Of a stretch of 64,000 nucleotides of DNA, positions 1 through 6,379 are shown piece by piece. The notes beneath the pieces were generated by a model. The model did not search any database and was not told the origin of the DNA. It saw only the letters and a list, made by a program, of their open reading frames with translations. The stretch is from Helcococcus kunzii ATCC 51366. GTDB lineage: Bacteria; Bacillota; Clostridia; Tissierellales; Peptoniphilaceae. The translations under genes and the position numbers were made by a program. The stretch is from positions 1,484,376 through 1,548,375 of the forward strand of contig NZ_JH601088.1 of NCBI RefSeq assembly GCF_000245755.1, read 5' to 3'. The first letter of the stretch is position 1, and each line of letters starts with the position of its first letter.

Positions 1-146
1 TTAGGACCTTCCTTAAATACTGTAGGAATTTCAAGTTTTACAATTTCTGCACCTTTTATTTCGTCTTCTACCATCTTCACCGCTTCTAATGCTGGGTTTA
101 CTTTTTCACCACCAAATGGATCAAAAGCTGTTAATAAAATTTTCAT
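1..146 (-). CDS. pcp: Pyroglutamyl-peptidase I, 5' part (cut by window edge)
   Basis: Only the first 48 or so codons are inside the window; the gene continues past position 1. The visible N-terminus begins [19 protein letters not shown], the characteristic start of family C15 pyrrolidone-carboxyl peptidases, whose FDPFGG-type stretch follows the first beta strand. The enzyme removes N-terminal pyroglutamate (5-oxoproline) from peptides in the cytoplasm; this is known for the family. The catalytic Glu, Cys and His lie outside the window and cannot be checked. A ribosome binding site (GAGGA) sits just before the ATG. The gene is 46 bp downstream of the DUF979/DUF969 membrane pair on the same strand and is probably co-transcribed with it. 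Confidence 0.88.
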   Translation of the reverse strand, partial: MKILLTAFDPFGGEKVNPALEAVKMVEDEIKGAEIVKLEIPTVFKEGP

Positions 147-192
147 ATATCCTCCTCTTTCATTTTCCTACTATTTAATAATACCATATATT

Positions 193-1143
193 CTATTTAA
201 ATATTATCATATATACGATTTGAACCACTATCATTATTAATGCTGGAATGATTTGATTCTTAATTACCCCATTTTTATCTTCCATCTCAAGTATAGCGAC
301 CGGAACAATATTAAAGTTTGCTGCCATTGGTGTCATTAAAGTACCACAGTAACCTGTTGTTAAAGCAAGCATTCCTATTAAAGCTGGATCTGCGCCATAT
401 TGTAACACGAATGGGGCCCCGATACCAACGGTCATAACTGTAATAGCTGCAAATGCATTACCCATTATCATTGTAAATAGAACCATTCCGATTGCAAATA
501 CGATAATACCAACATTTACATTTCCTTTAGGGATAATATTACCAACTAAGTTAGCTATAACTTCACCAACTCCTGCTTCAGTAAATATAGCACCTAAACT
601 TGCTAAGAACATTGGAAGCATACATAATGGTCCAACCATATCTAACAGTCTTTTATTGTCTGCTAAGAATGTAGATATTGTTGTATCGTTGTTCATAATC
701 TTCAATGTAATTGCTGCACATATTACCCCAAGAGTAACACCCACCAAAGCACCAAGTTTTGTAAATACTGTCGCAAATAAGATTGCAAAAAGTCCAATCA
801 TTAACGCTGGTATAAATATCTTATACCCAATTTTATTAGACATTTTTTCTGTGTATTCATCTGTTGGGACATCATTTTTACCAGGTTTAACTAAATTAAA
901 GATTGGTGGTACTGCCATGATTAAGATTAAAACACCAACATATTTTTCTGGTATCCATCTACCAAAAGCAATTACTACACCTAAAAGTCCCCAAAACAAC
1001 GCTGTTGTTGCACTTTTTGGATTTTCTTTATCCTGTAAATTATTTATCCCTACATAAATAAGAATAAGTCCGATTAGAAAATATACTATCTCAAGTATTT
1101 TTGTACCTATAGCTATATCTGGATTATTAAAAAATTCTAACAT
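193..1143 (-). CDS. DUF979 family membrane protein, putative 5-oxoproline transport
   Basis: This is a 316-residue integral membrane protein with about nine to ten hydrophobic segments along its whole length. The conserved-looking stretch GNAFAAITVMTVGIGAPF and the C-terminal GYCGTLMTPMAANFNIVP resemble the DUF979 family. DUF979 and DUF969 genes are normally adjacent and have been linked by genome context to 5-oxoproline (pyroglutamate) metabolism, probably as a two-part transporter; this is a family-level inference, not proven here. The start ATG follows a strong AAGGAGG, part of which lies in the last codons of the upstream DUF969 gene, with a 1-nt gap between stop and start that suggests translational coupling. 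The downstream neighbour pcp releases 5-oxoproline, which supports the assignment. Confidence 0.8.
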   Translation of the reverse strand: MLEFFNNPDIAIGTKILEIVYFLIGLILIYVGINNLQDKENPKSATTALFWGLLGVVIAFGRWIPEKYVGVLILIMAVPPIFNLVKPGKNDVPTDEYTEKMSNKIGYKIFIPALMIGLFAILFATVFTKLGALVGVTLGVICAAITLKIMNNDTTISTFLADNKRLLDMVGPLCMLPMFLASLGAIFTEAGVGEVIANLVGNIIPKGNVNVGIIVFAIGMVLFTMIMGNAFAAITVMTVGIGAPFVLQYGADPALIGMLALTTGYCGTLMTPMAANFNIVPVAILEMEDKNGVIKNQIIPALIMIVVQIVYMIIFK

Positions 1144-1144
1144 C

Positions 1145-1834
1145 TTAAGCCTCCTTCTTAGCTAATTTTCCGTACTTTTTAGCTAGTTGTCTATCTTTTA
1201 TGTAGAAGTATACACATGCTACAATCAATGAGATAATCGCTGTAGGAATGGTTACCTTAGCAAGCTCTATAAGTTCAACATTATAACCTAAATCTTTAAG
1301 TGTACCTTGAACCAATAGTCCTCCACCTCCACCAACGAATAGTACTTGGAAGAAGAACCATATAATGTTTTCCATAGCCGCACTCATACCTTTTACTTCA
1401 TCTAAATATTTCGGATGAACTTCACCATGTTCTGCTTTAATCGCACCTTCCGCCATTGGCATGATGATAGGTCTAATAAATCCTGCAACCCCACCAAAAC
1501 TTGCGTTAAATGCTGCAAATATTGATCTAAAAATACCATAACTTACAATTACTTTACCTGGGCTTGCATTCTTAACCTTTCCGATCAGTTTAGCTGCAGA
1601 TTGTTTTAACCCATTTCTTTCTAAAGTACCTGTAACAAACATGATAACAACAAATATCATCATCGCTCTGTTAGTTACGAAACTTTTTCCTAAAGTTACT
1701 AAGAATGTCTCAACCCCCATTCCACTTGCAAGGGCTGTAGCAATCATCGCTACGAATATTACTAATATCGAGTTAAGCTTTAACGCAAAACCAATAATTA
1801 GGACTGCTAGCCCTACTAATTTAATTAAATCCAT
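1145..1834 (-). CDS. DUF969 family membrane protein, partner of DUF979
   Basis: This is a membrane protein of about 229 residues with about six hydrophobic segments and a short lysine-rich C-terminal tail. Its central region (GFIRPIIMPMAEGAI, then a hydrophilic stretch with HPKYLDEVKGMSAA) is typical of DUF969. The start is placed at MDLIKL because a GGGAGG box lies 4 nt upstream; an ATG four codons earlier lies within that box and is less likely. It is the first gene of a DUF969-DUF979-pcp unit. The pair probably forms one transporter, plausibly for pyroglutamate or related amino acids, since pcp follows and a gamma-glutamylcyclotransferase-like gene, another 5-oxoproline producer, precedes it. 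Confidence 0.8.
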   Translation of the reverse strand: MDLIKLVGLAVLIIGFALKLNSILVIFVAMIATALASGMGVETFLVTLGKSFVTNRAMMIFVVIMFVTGTLERNGLKQSAAKLIGKVKNASPGKVIVSYGIFRSIFAAFNASFGGVAGFIRPIIMPMAEGAIKAEHGEVHPKYLDEVKGMSAAMENIIWFFFQVLFVGGGGGLLVQGTLKDLGYNVELIELAKVTIPTAIISLIVACVYFYIKDRQLAKKYGKLAKKEA

Positions 1835-1891
1835 TTTTCCTCCCATTATTTTTTATTTTATAAATTTAATTACACTTACATAAAAAAAAGA

Positions 1892-2329
1892 TTATCCTAT
1901 AATACCTATTTCTTCTAAAGCTAAATTTAAAGCATGTTTATCAAAATGTCTAAATTCATATCCCTTTGTAACTACGTCAACATACCATTTTTCCGGGACT
2001 GCGGGGACCTTACTTGCCGGCTCATTCATTATATAGGCAAAGCCCTCAACTAAGCCGTCATCCGTCTTTACTGTTATATCTACTTTAGAATATAGCTCTG
2101 GAAATCTCTCATATATATCTATATTCTTTTCGACTTCAGTATCAATCTCCCAGATCGCAACTGGTACCTCGTCTTCACCAACTTCAATTTCAAGATTTAG
2201 ATATCCATTGCCTCTAAATCTTATCCTTGAATTTCTTATAGCTCCTATCGCTAAGCATTCTCCTTGATGTCCCATGTCTCTCATAAATTCATCATTGAGA
2301 TTGCTGCCATAGGCAATATATTTTTTCAA
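1892..2329 (-). CDS. Gamma-glutamylcyclotransferase-like protein (AIG2 fold)
   Basis: This 145-residue protein begins MKKYIAYGSNL. The YGSNL motif near the N-terminus is the substrate-binding signature of the gamma-glutamylcyclotransferase/AIG2-like fold. A glutamate in the IYERFP segment (about residue 75) lies where the family has its catalytic Glu. Enzymes of this fold convert gamma-glutamyl amines or peptides to 5-oxoproline, which fits the neighbouring pcp and DUF969/DUF979 genes. The start codon is TTG: AGGAGG lies about 5 nt upstream, and the nearest ATG is out of frame. It may be the first gene of the 5-oxoproline group. The exact substrate cannot be read from sequence. Confidence 0.78.
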   Translation of the reverse strand: MKKYIAYGSNLNDEFMRDMGHQGECLAIGAIRNSRIRFRGNGYLNLEIEVGEDEVPVAIWEIDTEVEKNIDIYERFPELYSKVDITVKTDDGLVEGFAYIMNEPASKVPAVPEKWYVDVVTKGYEFRHFDKHALNLALEEIGIIG

Positions 2330-2356
2330 GCATTCCTCCTAAAATTTATTTTCCTT

Positions 2357-2407
2357 AAAAAAAAGGACAAGATTTTCGATATATTTTATTGATATATTTA
2401 ATAATCT
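2357..2407 (-). terminator. Probable intrinsic terminator after the CNNM/HlyC gene
   Basis: Reading the minus strand, an imperfect AT-rich hairpin with AGATT/AATCT-type outer arms and ATATAT inner arms is followed by a run of eight T (A run at 2357-2364 on the plus strand). It lies 25 nt past the stop of the gene ending at 2433. The stem is weak and interrupted, hence moderate confidence. Confidence 0.45.
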
Positions 2408-2432
2408 AGCCTTAAATTATCATAATTAAGTT

Positions 2433-3827
2433 TTACTTAGCTTCATCGATTTCATTTTCTAAATCATCTTCTCTTTTATGTGTAAATTCATCATACACAG
2501 TTATCTTAGCTGTGATAATTCTTTTATCCTTTACTTCTAAAACTTGAATTGAAAGATTTTCATAATCGATTTTTGGCTTTTCTTCATCATTTGGAATGTA
2601 TCCCAATAGATAAATTATAAGACCACCAATCGTATCATAATCATCCGTTTCTTCATCTATCTTACTTCCCGTTTCATAATTAAAATCTCTAATAGAAATT
2701 GAAGCCTTTACTTCATAGACATCATCGGAAATTTTTCTAATTTCAGGTTCATCATGATCATATTCATCATCAATATTTCCAACAATCTCTTCAATCAAAT
2801 CTTCCATTGTTACTATACCTGCAAAACCACCATATTCATCTATTAATAGCGCCATATGACGATTATTAGTTTGTAACTCACTAAATAACTCATTTATATT
2901 TTTTCTTTCTGGTACAAAATATGCCGGTTTCATAATCTTTCTAATATTTACATTTTCAAATCCAACAATATAAGATTCGAGTAAATAGTCTTTAAGATAT
3001 AAAACCCCAATGATATTGTCCACATCTTCGTTATAAACAGGTATACGAGAATATTTTAATGAAAGCATATCATCTTTATATTCACTAAATTCATCATTTA
3101 TATCAATCATAAACACTTCGGTCCTTGGTGTCATGATTTCTTCTGCGTATGTTTCATCAAAATTAATAACAGAATTAATCATTTCACTTTCAACCGCATC
3201 TATTATTCCTTGAGAATGCCCTTGTTGGACCAATGATTTGATATCATTAATTGTAATTCTAGCTTCCATATCTTCCGCTCTTATACCAAGAAGCTTTAAG
3301 AATAGATTTGTCGTTTTCGATAAAAGCCATACAAAAGGCTTAAACAACTTATTTACAAATGATATAGTGCCAACTGCAGATCTTGCAAACTCTTCACTTC
3401 TAACTATCGCCACTCTCTTTGGAATTAGTTCACCAAAAACTATTGTTATAAAGGAAAGTATTAATGTTATAAGTATTTGAGAAACAGTCCTTGAATACGG
3501 TACGCCCCAATTTGACATAGCATATCCTAATTTTATTGAAATCCCGGTAGCTGCAGATGCAGAATTTAGAAATCCTGCCAATGTTATTGCTACTTGAATA
3601 ACTGATAAAAGATTTGACTGATCCTTTAATAAATTTAAAATACTTTCTGCTTTTTTGTCGCCATCTTCCGCGTCATGTTTTAATCTGCCTTGATCAACAG
3701 AAACCATAGCCATTTCTGATGCCGCAAAAAAAGCGTTTACCAGCGTTAATATTATGATTAAAATTAATTGTCCTAATAAATTACCGTTACCGAGGTCCAC
3801 CTCCGGGACCGCCTGTGGTATATCCAT
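2433..3827 (-). CDS. CNNM/HlyC-CorC family membrane protein with CBS pair
   Basis: This 464-residue protein has the standard three-part layout of the HlyC/CorC (CNNM-like) family. The N-terminal DUF21 membrane domain (about residues 15-190) has around four hydrophobic segments and the typical ASEMAMVSV and FGELIPKRVAI stretches. A tandem CBS pair follows (about 205-345, with EIMTPRTEVFMID and LIDEYGGFAGIVTMEDLIEEIVGNI). A C-terminal transporter-associated domain spans about 365-450. Family members are implicated in magnesium or other divalent cation efflux and often still carry the name hemolysin; the transported ion is not determinable here. A GGAGG box lies 5 nt before the ATG. The gene is divergent from the XRE regulator and is followed by a probable terminator. 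Confidence 0.87.
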   Translation of the reverse strand: MDIPQAVPEVDLGNGNLLGQLILIIILTLVNAFFAASEMAMVSVDQGRLKHDAEDGDKKAESILNLLKDQSNLLSVIQVAITLAGFLNSASAATGISIKLGYAMSNWGVPYSRTVSQILITLILSFITIVFGELIPKRVAIVRSEEFARSAVGTISFVNKLFKPFVWLLSKTTNLFLKLLGIRAEDMEARITINDIKSLVQQGHSQGIIDAVESEMINSVINFDETYAEEIMTPRTEVFMIDINDEFSEYKDDMLSLKYSRIPVYNEDVDNIIGVLYLKDYLLESYIVGFENVNIRKIMKPAYFVPERKNINELFSELQTNNRHMALLIDEYGGFAGIVTMEDLIEEIVGNIDDEYDHDEPEIRKISDDVYEVKASISIRDFNYETGSKIDEETDDYDTIGGLIIYLLGYIPNDEEKPKIDYENLSIQVLEVKDKRIITAKITVYDEFTHKREDDLENEIDEAK

Positions 3828-3904
3828 ATTGCCTCCAAATTTATTTATTTATACAGAAATTCTATCATATTTAACTAAATTAAACAATTGGATAAGTCAT
3901 ATAT

Positions 3905-3923
3905 ATTCTACGTATAGTAGAAT
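3905..3923. promoter_or_regulatory. Palindrome in the divergent intergenic region, possible XRE operator
   Basis: A perfect 7-bp inverted repeat, ATTCTAC and GTAGAAT, is separated by GTATA. It lies between the divergent CNNM/HlyC-like gene and the XRE regulator. Its size and place fit an operator for the adjacent helix-turn-helix protein; this is an inference only. Confidence 0.4.
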
Positions 3924-4007
3924 TTCTTCATAAAATCATTTATTTACAGAATTTAATTAATAATGTACTATATAGACAATAGATCTATTGAAAAGGAAGA
4001 GGAAGAA

Positions 4008-4538
4008 ATGTTACAAAATAAAATCGGGAAATATATCAAACATTTAAGAAAATGTAAAGGAATGACACAAAAAGATTTAGCTGATAAATTAAGTATTTCA
4101 TTCCAAACTATATCTAAATGGGAAAATGGCGATAGTTTACCAGATACTTCCCTATTGTTAGATTTAGCAAATACATTAGACACAAATGTAGATATATTGC
4201 TAAATGGAGGAATAGTCGTGAGAGATAATAGAAAATTTATGTCTGTAGAAGATGTCATTTTAGGATTTGAATCTATAGAAAATGTAAAAAAATATTTTGG
4301 TGAAAAAAGTACCTTCTATATCGGTATGATTGAAGGTATTAATTCAAAAATGAATATAGACCTTGAAGAATATCTAGCAAATAAAGAGTCTCGAGAAGTT
4401 ATGATAACTGAGGTACTAGTTCAACACATTATGAATGGTGGAAAAATCGATATTAACGAAGCTGAGAAATATATTTCAAGTAATAAAATGATAAAAATAT
4501 TAAAAGAATATATTCACAAATTTGAAAAAGAAAATTAA
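4008..4538 (+). CDS. XRE-family helix-turn-helix transcriptional regulator
   Basis: This protein has about 176 residues. Residues 8-62 form a Cro/CI-type HTH: KYIKHLRKCKGMTQKDLADK, then ISFQTISKWENGDSLPDTSLLLDLANTL, the canonical recognition-helix and loop pattern. The remaining C-terminal part is mostly helical and charged, with no recognised sensor domain. The start is placed at MLQNK because a purine-rich GGAAGAGG block lies immediately upstream; an in-frame ATG 15 codons earlier has no ribosome binding site and would put that block inside the coding region. A hairpin terminator follows the stop. The target is unknown; autoregulation through the palindrome at 3905-3923 is plausible. Confidence 0.85.
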   Translation: MLQNKIGKYIKHLRKCKGMTQKDLADKLSISFQTISKWENGDSLPDTSLLLDLANTLDTNVDILLNGGIVVRDNRKFMSVEDVILGFESIENVKKYFGEKSTFYIGMIEGINSKMNIDLEEYLANKESREVMITEVLVQHIMNGGKIDINEAEKYISSNKMIKILKEYIHKFEKEN

Positions 4539-4557
4539 ATATTTTTTACAAGTTTTT

Positions 4558-4604
4558 TATACACTATAGAAATTATATGAATGATTTTTATAGTGTATAT
4601 TTTT
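4558..4604 (+). terminator. Intrinsic terminator after the XRE regulator
   Basis: A perfect 11-bp stem, TATACACTATA (4558-4568) and TATAGTGTATA (4589-4599), is followed by TTTTT. It begins 20 nt after the stop codon. Confidence 0.75.
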
Positions 4605-4657
4605 ATTGCGTGGGTATAACATAGTTAGTAAGTAATAAAAAAATGGAGGGTTTATTT

Positions 4658-5074
4658 ATGGATGTTAATCAACAAAAAATGGAACAAGATTTAATAAGAG
4701 AATCAGAAATTGAACTTGATAATAAAGTTAACAATGAAACAGATAATAAAACCGAAAAAGATTTATTAAAAGAAGAGGGAGAAGATAAAAAAATGAACGA
4801 AAAAGATTGTAAATGCAAAGATAAACATAAAGAAGACTGCCATTGTGACGAACACGAATGTGATTGCGACAAACATGAATGTAATTGCGATGAACACAAA
4901 TGCGATTGTGACAAACATGATGGTGATTCTGACAAAGAAAGAATTGATAAAGACTTAATGGATGATGAAGAAAGCGAATTTAAAGAGGGTGGAAAATCAG
5001 AAGAAAATGAATTTGACAGAGAAGGTGCTGTTGAAGAAGAAGTTGTAGAAGAAAAGACTGAAGACGATAAATAA
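4658..5074 (+). CDS. Small acidic protein with Cys/His heptad repeats
   Basis: This protein has about 138 residues and no family that I recognise. The N-terminal and C-terminal parts are rich in Asp, Glu and Lys and look disordered. The centre (about residues 50-85) holds four consecutive 7-residue units of the form C-x-C-D-[EK]-H-x (CHCDEHE, CDCDKHE, CNCDEHK, CDCDKHD), preceded by a degenerate CKCKDKH unit. There is no signal peptide or membrane segment, so it should be cytoplasmic. The regular Cys-x-Cys plus His spacing suggests binding of several metal ions, as in metallothionein-like or histidine-rich storage proteins; that is inference. The start is set at MDVNQQ since GGAGGG lies 7 nt upstream; an earlier in-frame ATG overlaps this box. 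It is followed directly by the candidate RNA at 5152. Confidence 0.72.
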   Translation: MDVNQQKMEQDLIRESEIELDNKVNNETDNKTEKDLLKEEGEDKKMNEKDCKCKDKHKEDCHCDEHECDCDKHECNCDEHKCDCDKHDGDSDKERIDKDLMDDEESEFKEGGKSEENEFDREGAVEEEVVEEKTEDDK

Positions 5075-5116
5075 TATATTAGATTTAATTTAAATTGTTA
5101 AATCCATGTAACAAAG

Positions 5117-5145
5117 TTGACAGTGCAAAATTTAATATTTATGCT
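5117..5145 (+). promoter_or_regulatory. Sigma-A type promoter for the candidate RNA
   Basis: A perfect -35 box TTGACA (5117-5122), a 17-nt spacer and a -10 box TATGCT (5140-5145, four of six consensus positions) lie just downstream of the Cys/His protein gene. No start codon with a ribosome binding site follows on the plus strand, so the transcript predicted to begin near 5152 would be non-coding. Confidence 0.65.
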
Positions 5146-5151
5146 AATATA

Positions 5152-5370
5152 TTATTAAGGAGTTGGCCATACTAATAGTAATTATAGTCCTCTCTAGAAT
5201 TACTATTTACACAATTTACGCTCATCGGTAAATTGCGTACCAAGCTATTTAGAGCTGTCAATAGCACCAATAAAACCAAGATTTTATCTCTATGGTAAAC
5301 TCTCACCCATATTCTTGGTTTTATAGATGAAATCGATCGAATTAAAAAGGAGCGCAAAGCTCCTTTTTTT
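5152..5370 (+). ncRNA. Candidate stand-alone structured RNA
   Basis: About 215 nt run from a good promoter to a strong terminator with no credible open reading frame. Perfect stems seen by eye: AATAGTAATT (5174-5183) with AATTACTATT (5198-5207); CAATTTAC (5212-5219) with GTAAATTG (5228-5235); a 12-bp stem ATAAAACCAAGA (5270-5281) with TCTTGGTTTTAT (5313-5324) that encloses TATGG/CCATA (5291-5295, 5307-5311); then the terminator GGAGC/GCTCC. A chain of stems with its own start and stop signals suggests a regulatory RNA. It does not match tmRNA, SRP RNA, RNase P RNA or a riboswitch class that I can recall, and 6S RNA was not convincing. The 5' end AAGGAG could also pair with the terminator 3' arm. 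Confidence 0.55.
5345..5370. terminator. Bidirectional intrinsic terminator
   Basis: The stem AAAAGGAGC (5345-5353) and GCTCCTTTT (5359-5367) has a 5-nt loop, with a T run on the plus strand and a shorter T run on the minus strand. It ends the plus-strand RNA candidate and directly follows the stop codon (5370-5372) of the minus-strand exporter gene. Confidence 0.85.
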
Positions 5371-6317
5371 TATTTATTCTCCTTATACCACACATTCTCC
5401 AATTTCTCATAGGATTTTGTAAATTCCAAAATATTATATTCTATGGACTCTAAAGTATGTATGATTTTTGTAATTTCATAATTGTATCTTTGAAAAAACT
5501 CAGAATCTACATCATCCACTATTTGATGTTGACATTCTAAATCACCTTTAAAGAATTGTTGTAACATGATATAGTTTTTATTACTCAATTTCGGCTTTTC
5601 GTCTATATCATTTAGTTCAATAATGAGGCTAAGCGCCATTCTAAATAGATTGTTTAATTTTGAGACGGCGACAGTATTTAAATTGGAATTCATTTTTAAT
5701 TTAACATCATTTCTTAAGTTTTTATATGTGTCATTTATCTTTGAAATGCTATCTATTAATTTGAATTCATCAACTGTTTTATCATCGGCTAGTAATGCCT
5801 TAAACTCATTTCGTATGTCTTTATATGTGCTCCTATAGACTGAAAGAAGGTATTTCTCTTGCCTTGGCCTCAGAATATAAGCATTTACTAACAGACCAAT
5901 CCCTGTACCTACAACTGTATCAAAAATCCTATTTAACGCGTATAGTCTATAATCCTGTTTTGCAAAATATGGAACTTCTAGTACAAACACAAAAAAGATT
6001 GCGGCTGAGCCTATAGAATATTGCCAATTAAAAATAGTACATACACAGACTATAATTGTCATACCGATTGCTACACCAACTGGATTTACTTGTTTTATTA
6101 ATTGTAAAATAAAGGCGACAATTATTGCTGTGACATTCGCCATTATTCTGTCAAAAGATGATCTAAACGACTCAAAGATACTAATATTAATCGCAGTTAT
6201 CGCTGCAGCAGACATCATCCCAGGACTTAATTCTGGGAAAATCCCCGCAATGAAAAATGAGAAAAATACCGCAATAACAGTTTTTATAGATCTATTTCCA
6301 ATTTTAATACGCTTCAT
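5370..6317 (-). CDS. Aromatic acid exporter family (ArAE_1/FUSC-like) membrane protein
   Basis: This protein has about 315 residues. The N-terminal half has four to six hydrophobic segments (residues about 10-160) in the pattern of the ArAE_1 (DUF939)/FUSC-like family, including SIKTVIAVFFSFFIAGIFPE and the later LNRIFDTVVGTGIGLLVN. The C-terminal half (about 160-315) is soluble and helical. Related proteins are proposed efflux carriers for aromatic acids; the substrate here is unknown. The start is put at MKRIKIG since a GAGGGAG box lies just upstream. A longer reading from a GTG at 6383, which would overlap the sbcC stop, has no ribosome binding site. It is the last gene after sbcD-sbcC in the same direction and ends in a bidirectional terminator. 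Confidence 0.75.
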   Translation of the reverse strand: MKRIKIGNRSIKTVIAVFFSFFIAGIFPELSPGMMSAAAITAINISIFESFRSSFDRIMANVTAIIVAFILQLIKQVNPVGVAIGMTIIVCVCTIFNWQYSIGSAAIFFVFVLEVPYFAKQDYRLYALNRIFDTVVGTGIGLLVNAYILRPRQEKYLLSVYRSTYKDIRNEFKALLADDKTVDEFKLIDSISKINDTYKNLRNDVKLKMNSNLNTVAVSKLNNLFRMALSLIIELNDIDEKPKLSNKNYIMLQQFFKGDLECQHQIVDDVDSEFFQRYNYEITKIIHTLESIEYNILEFTKSYEKLENVWYKENK

Positions 6318-6379
6318 TTTCTCCCTCATGTAATAGTTTATCAATGTATATATTCTATCATTTAATTTTATTTTGTCTA

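Noticed and set aside
656..1057. 133-codon plus-strand frame opposite DUF979
   Set aside because: It is the complement of a well-supported membrane protein gene and has no own signals.
5172..5357. 61-codon frame on the minus strand over the RNA candidate
   Set aside because: No ribosome binding site; it lies within a region of strong stems with promoter and terminator on the other strand.
5152..5370. 6S RNA, tmRNA, SRP RNA or 5S rRNA identity for the RNA candidate
   Set aside because: The conserved sequences of tmRNA, SRP RNA and rRNA are absent, and the chain of separate stems does not form the single long rod of 6S RNA.
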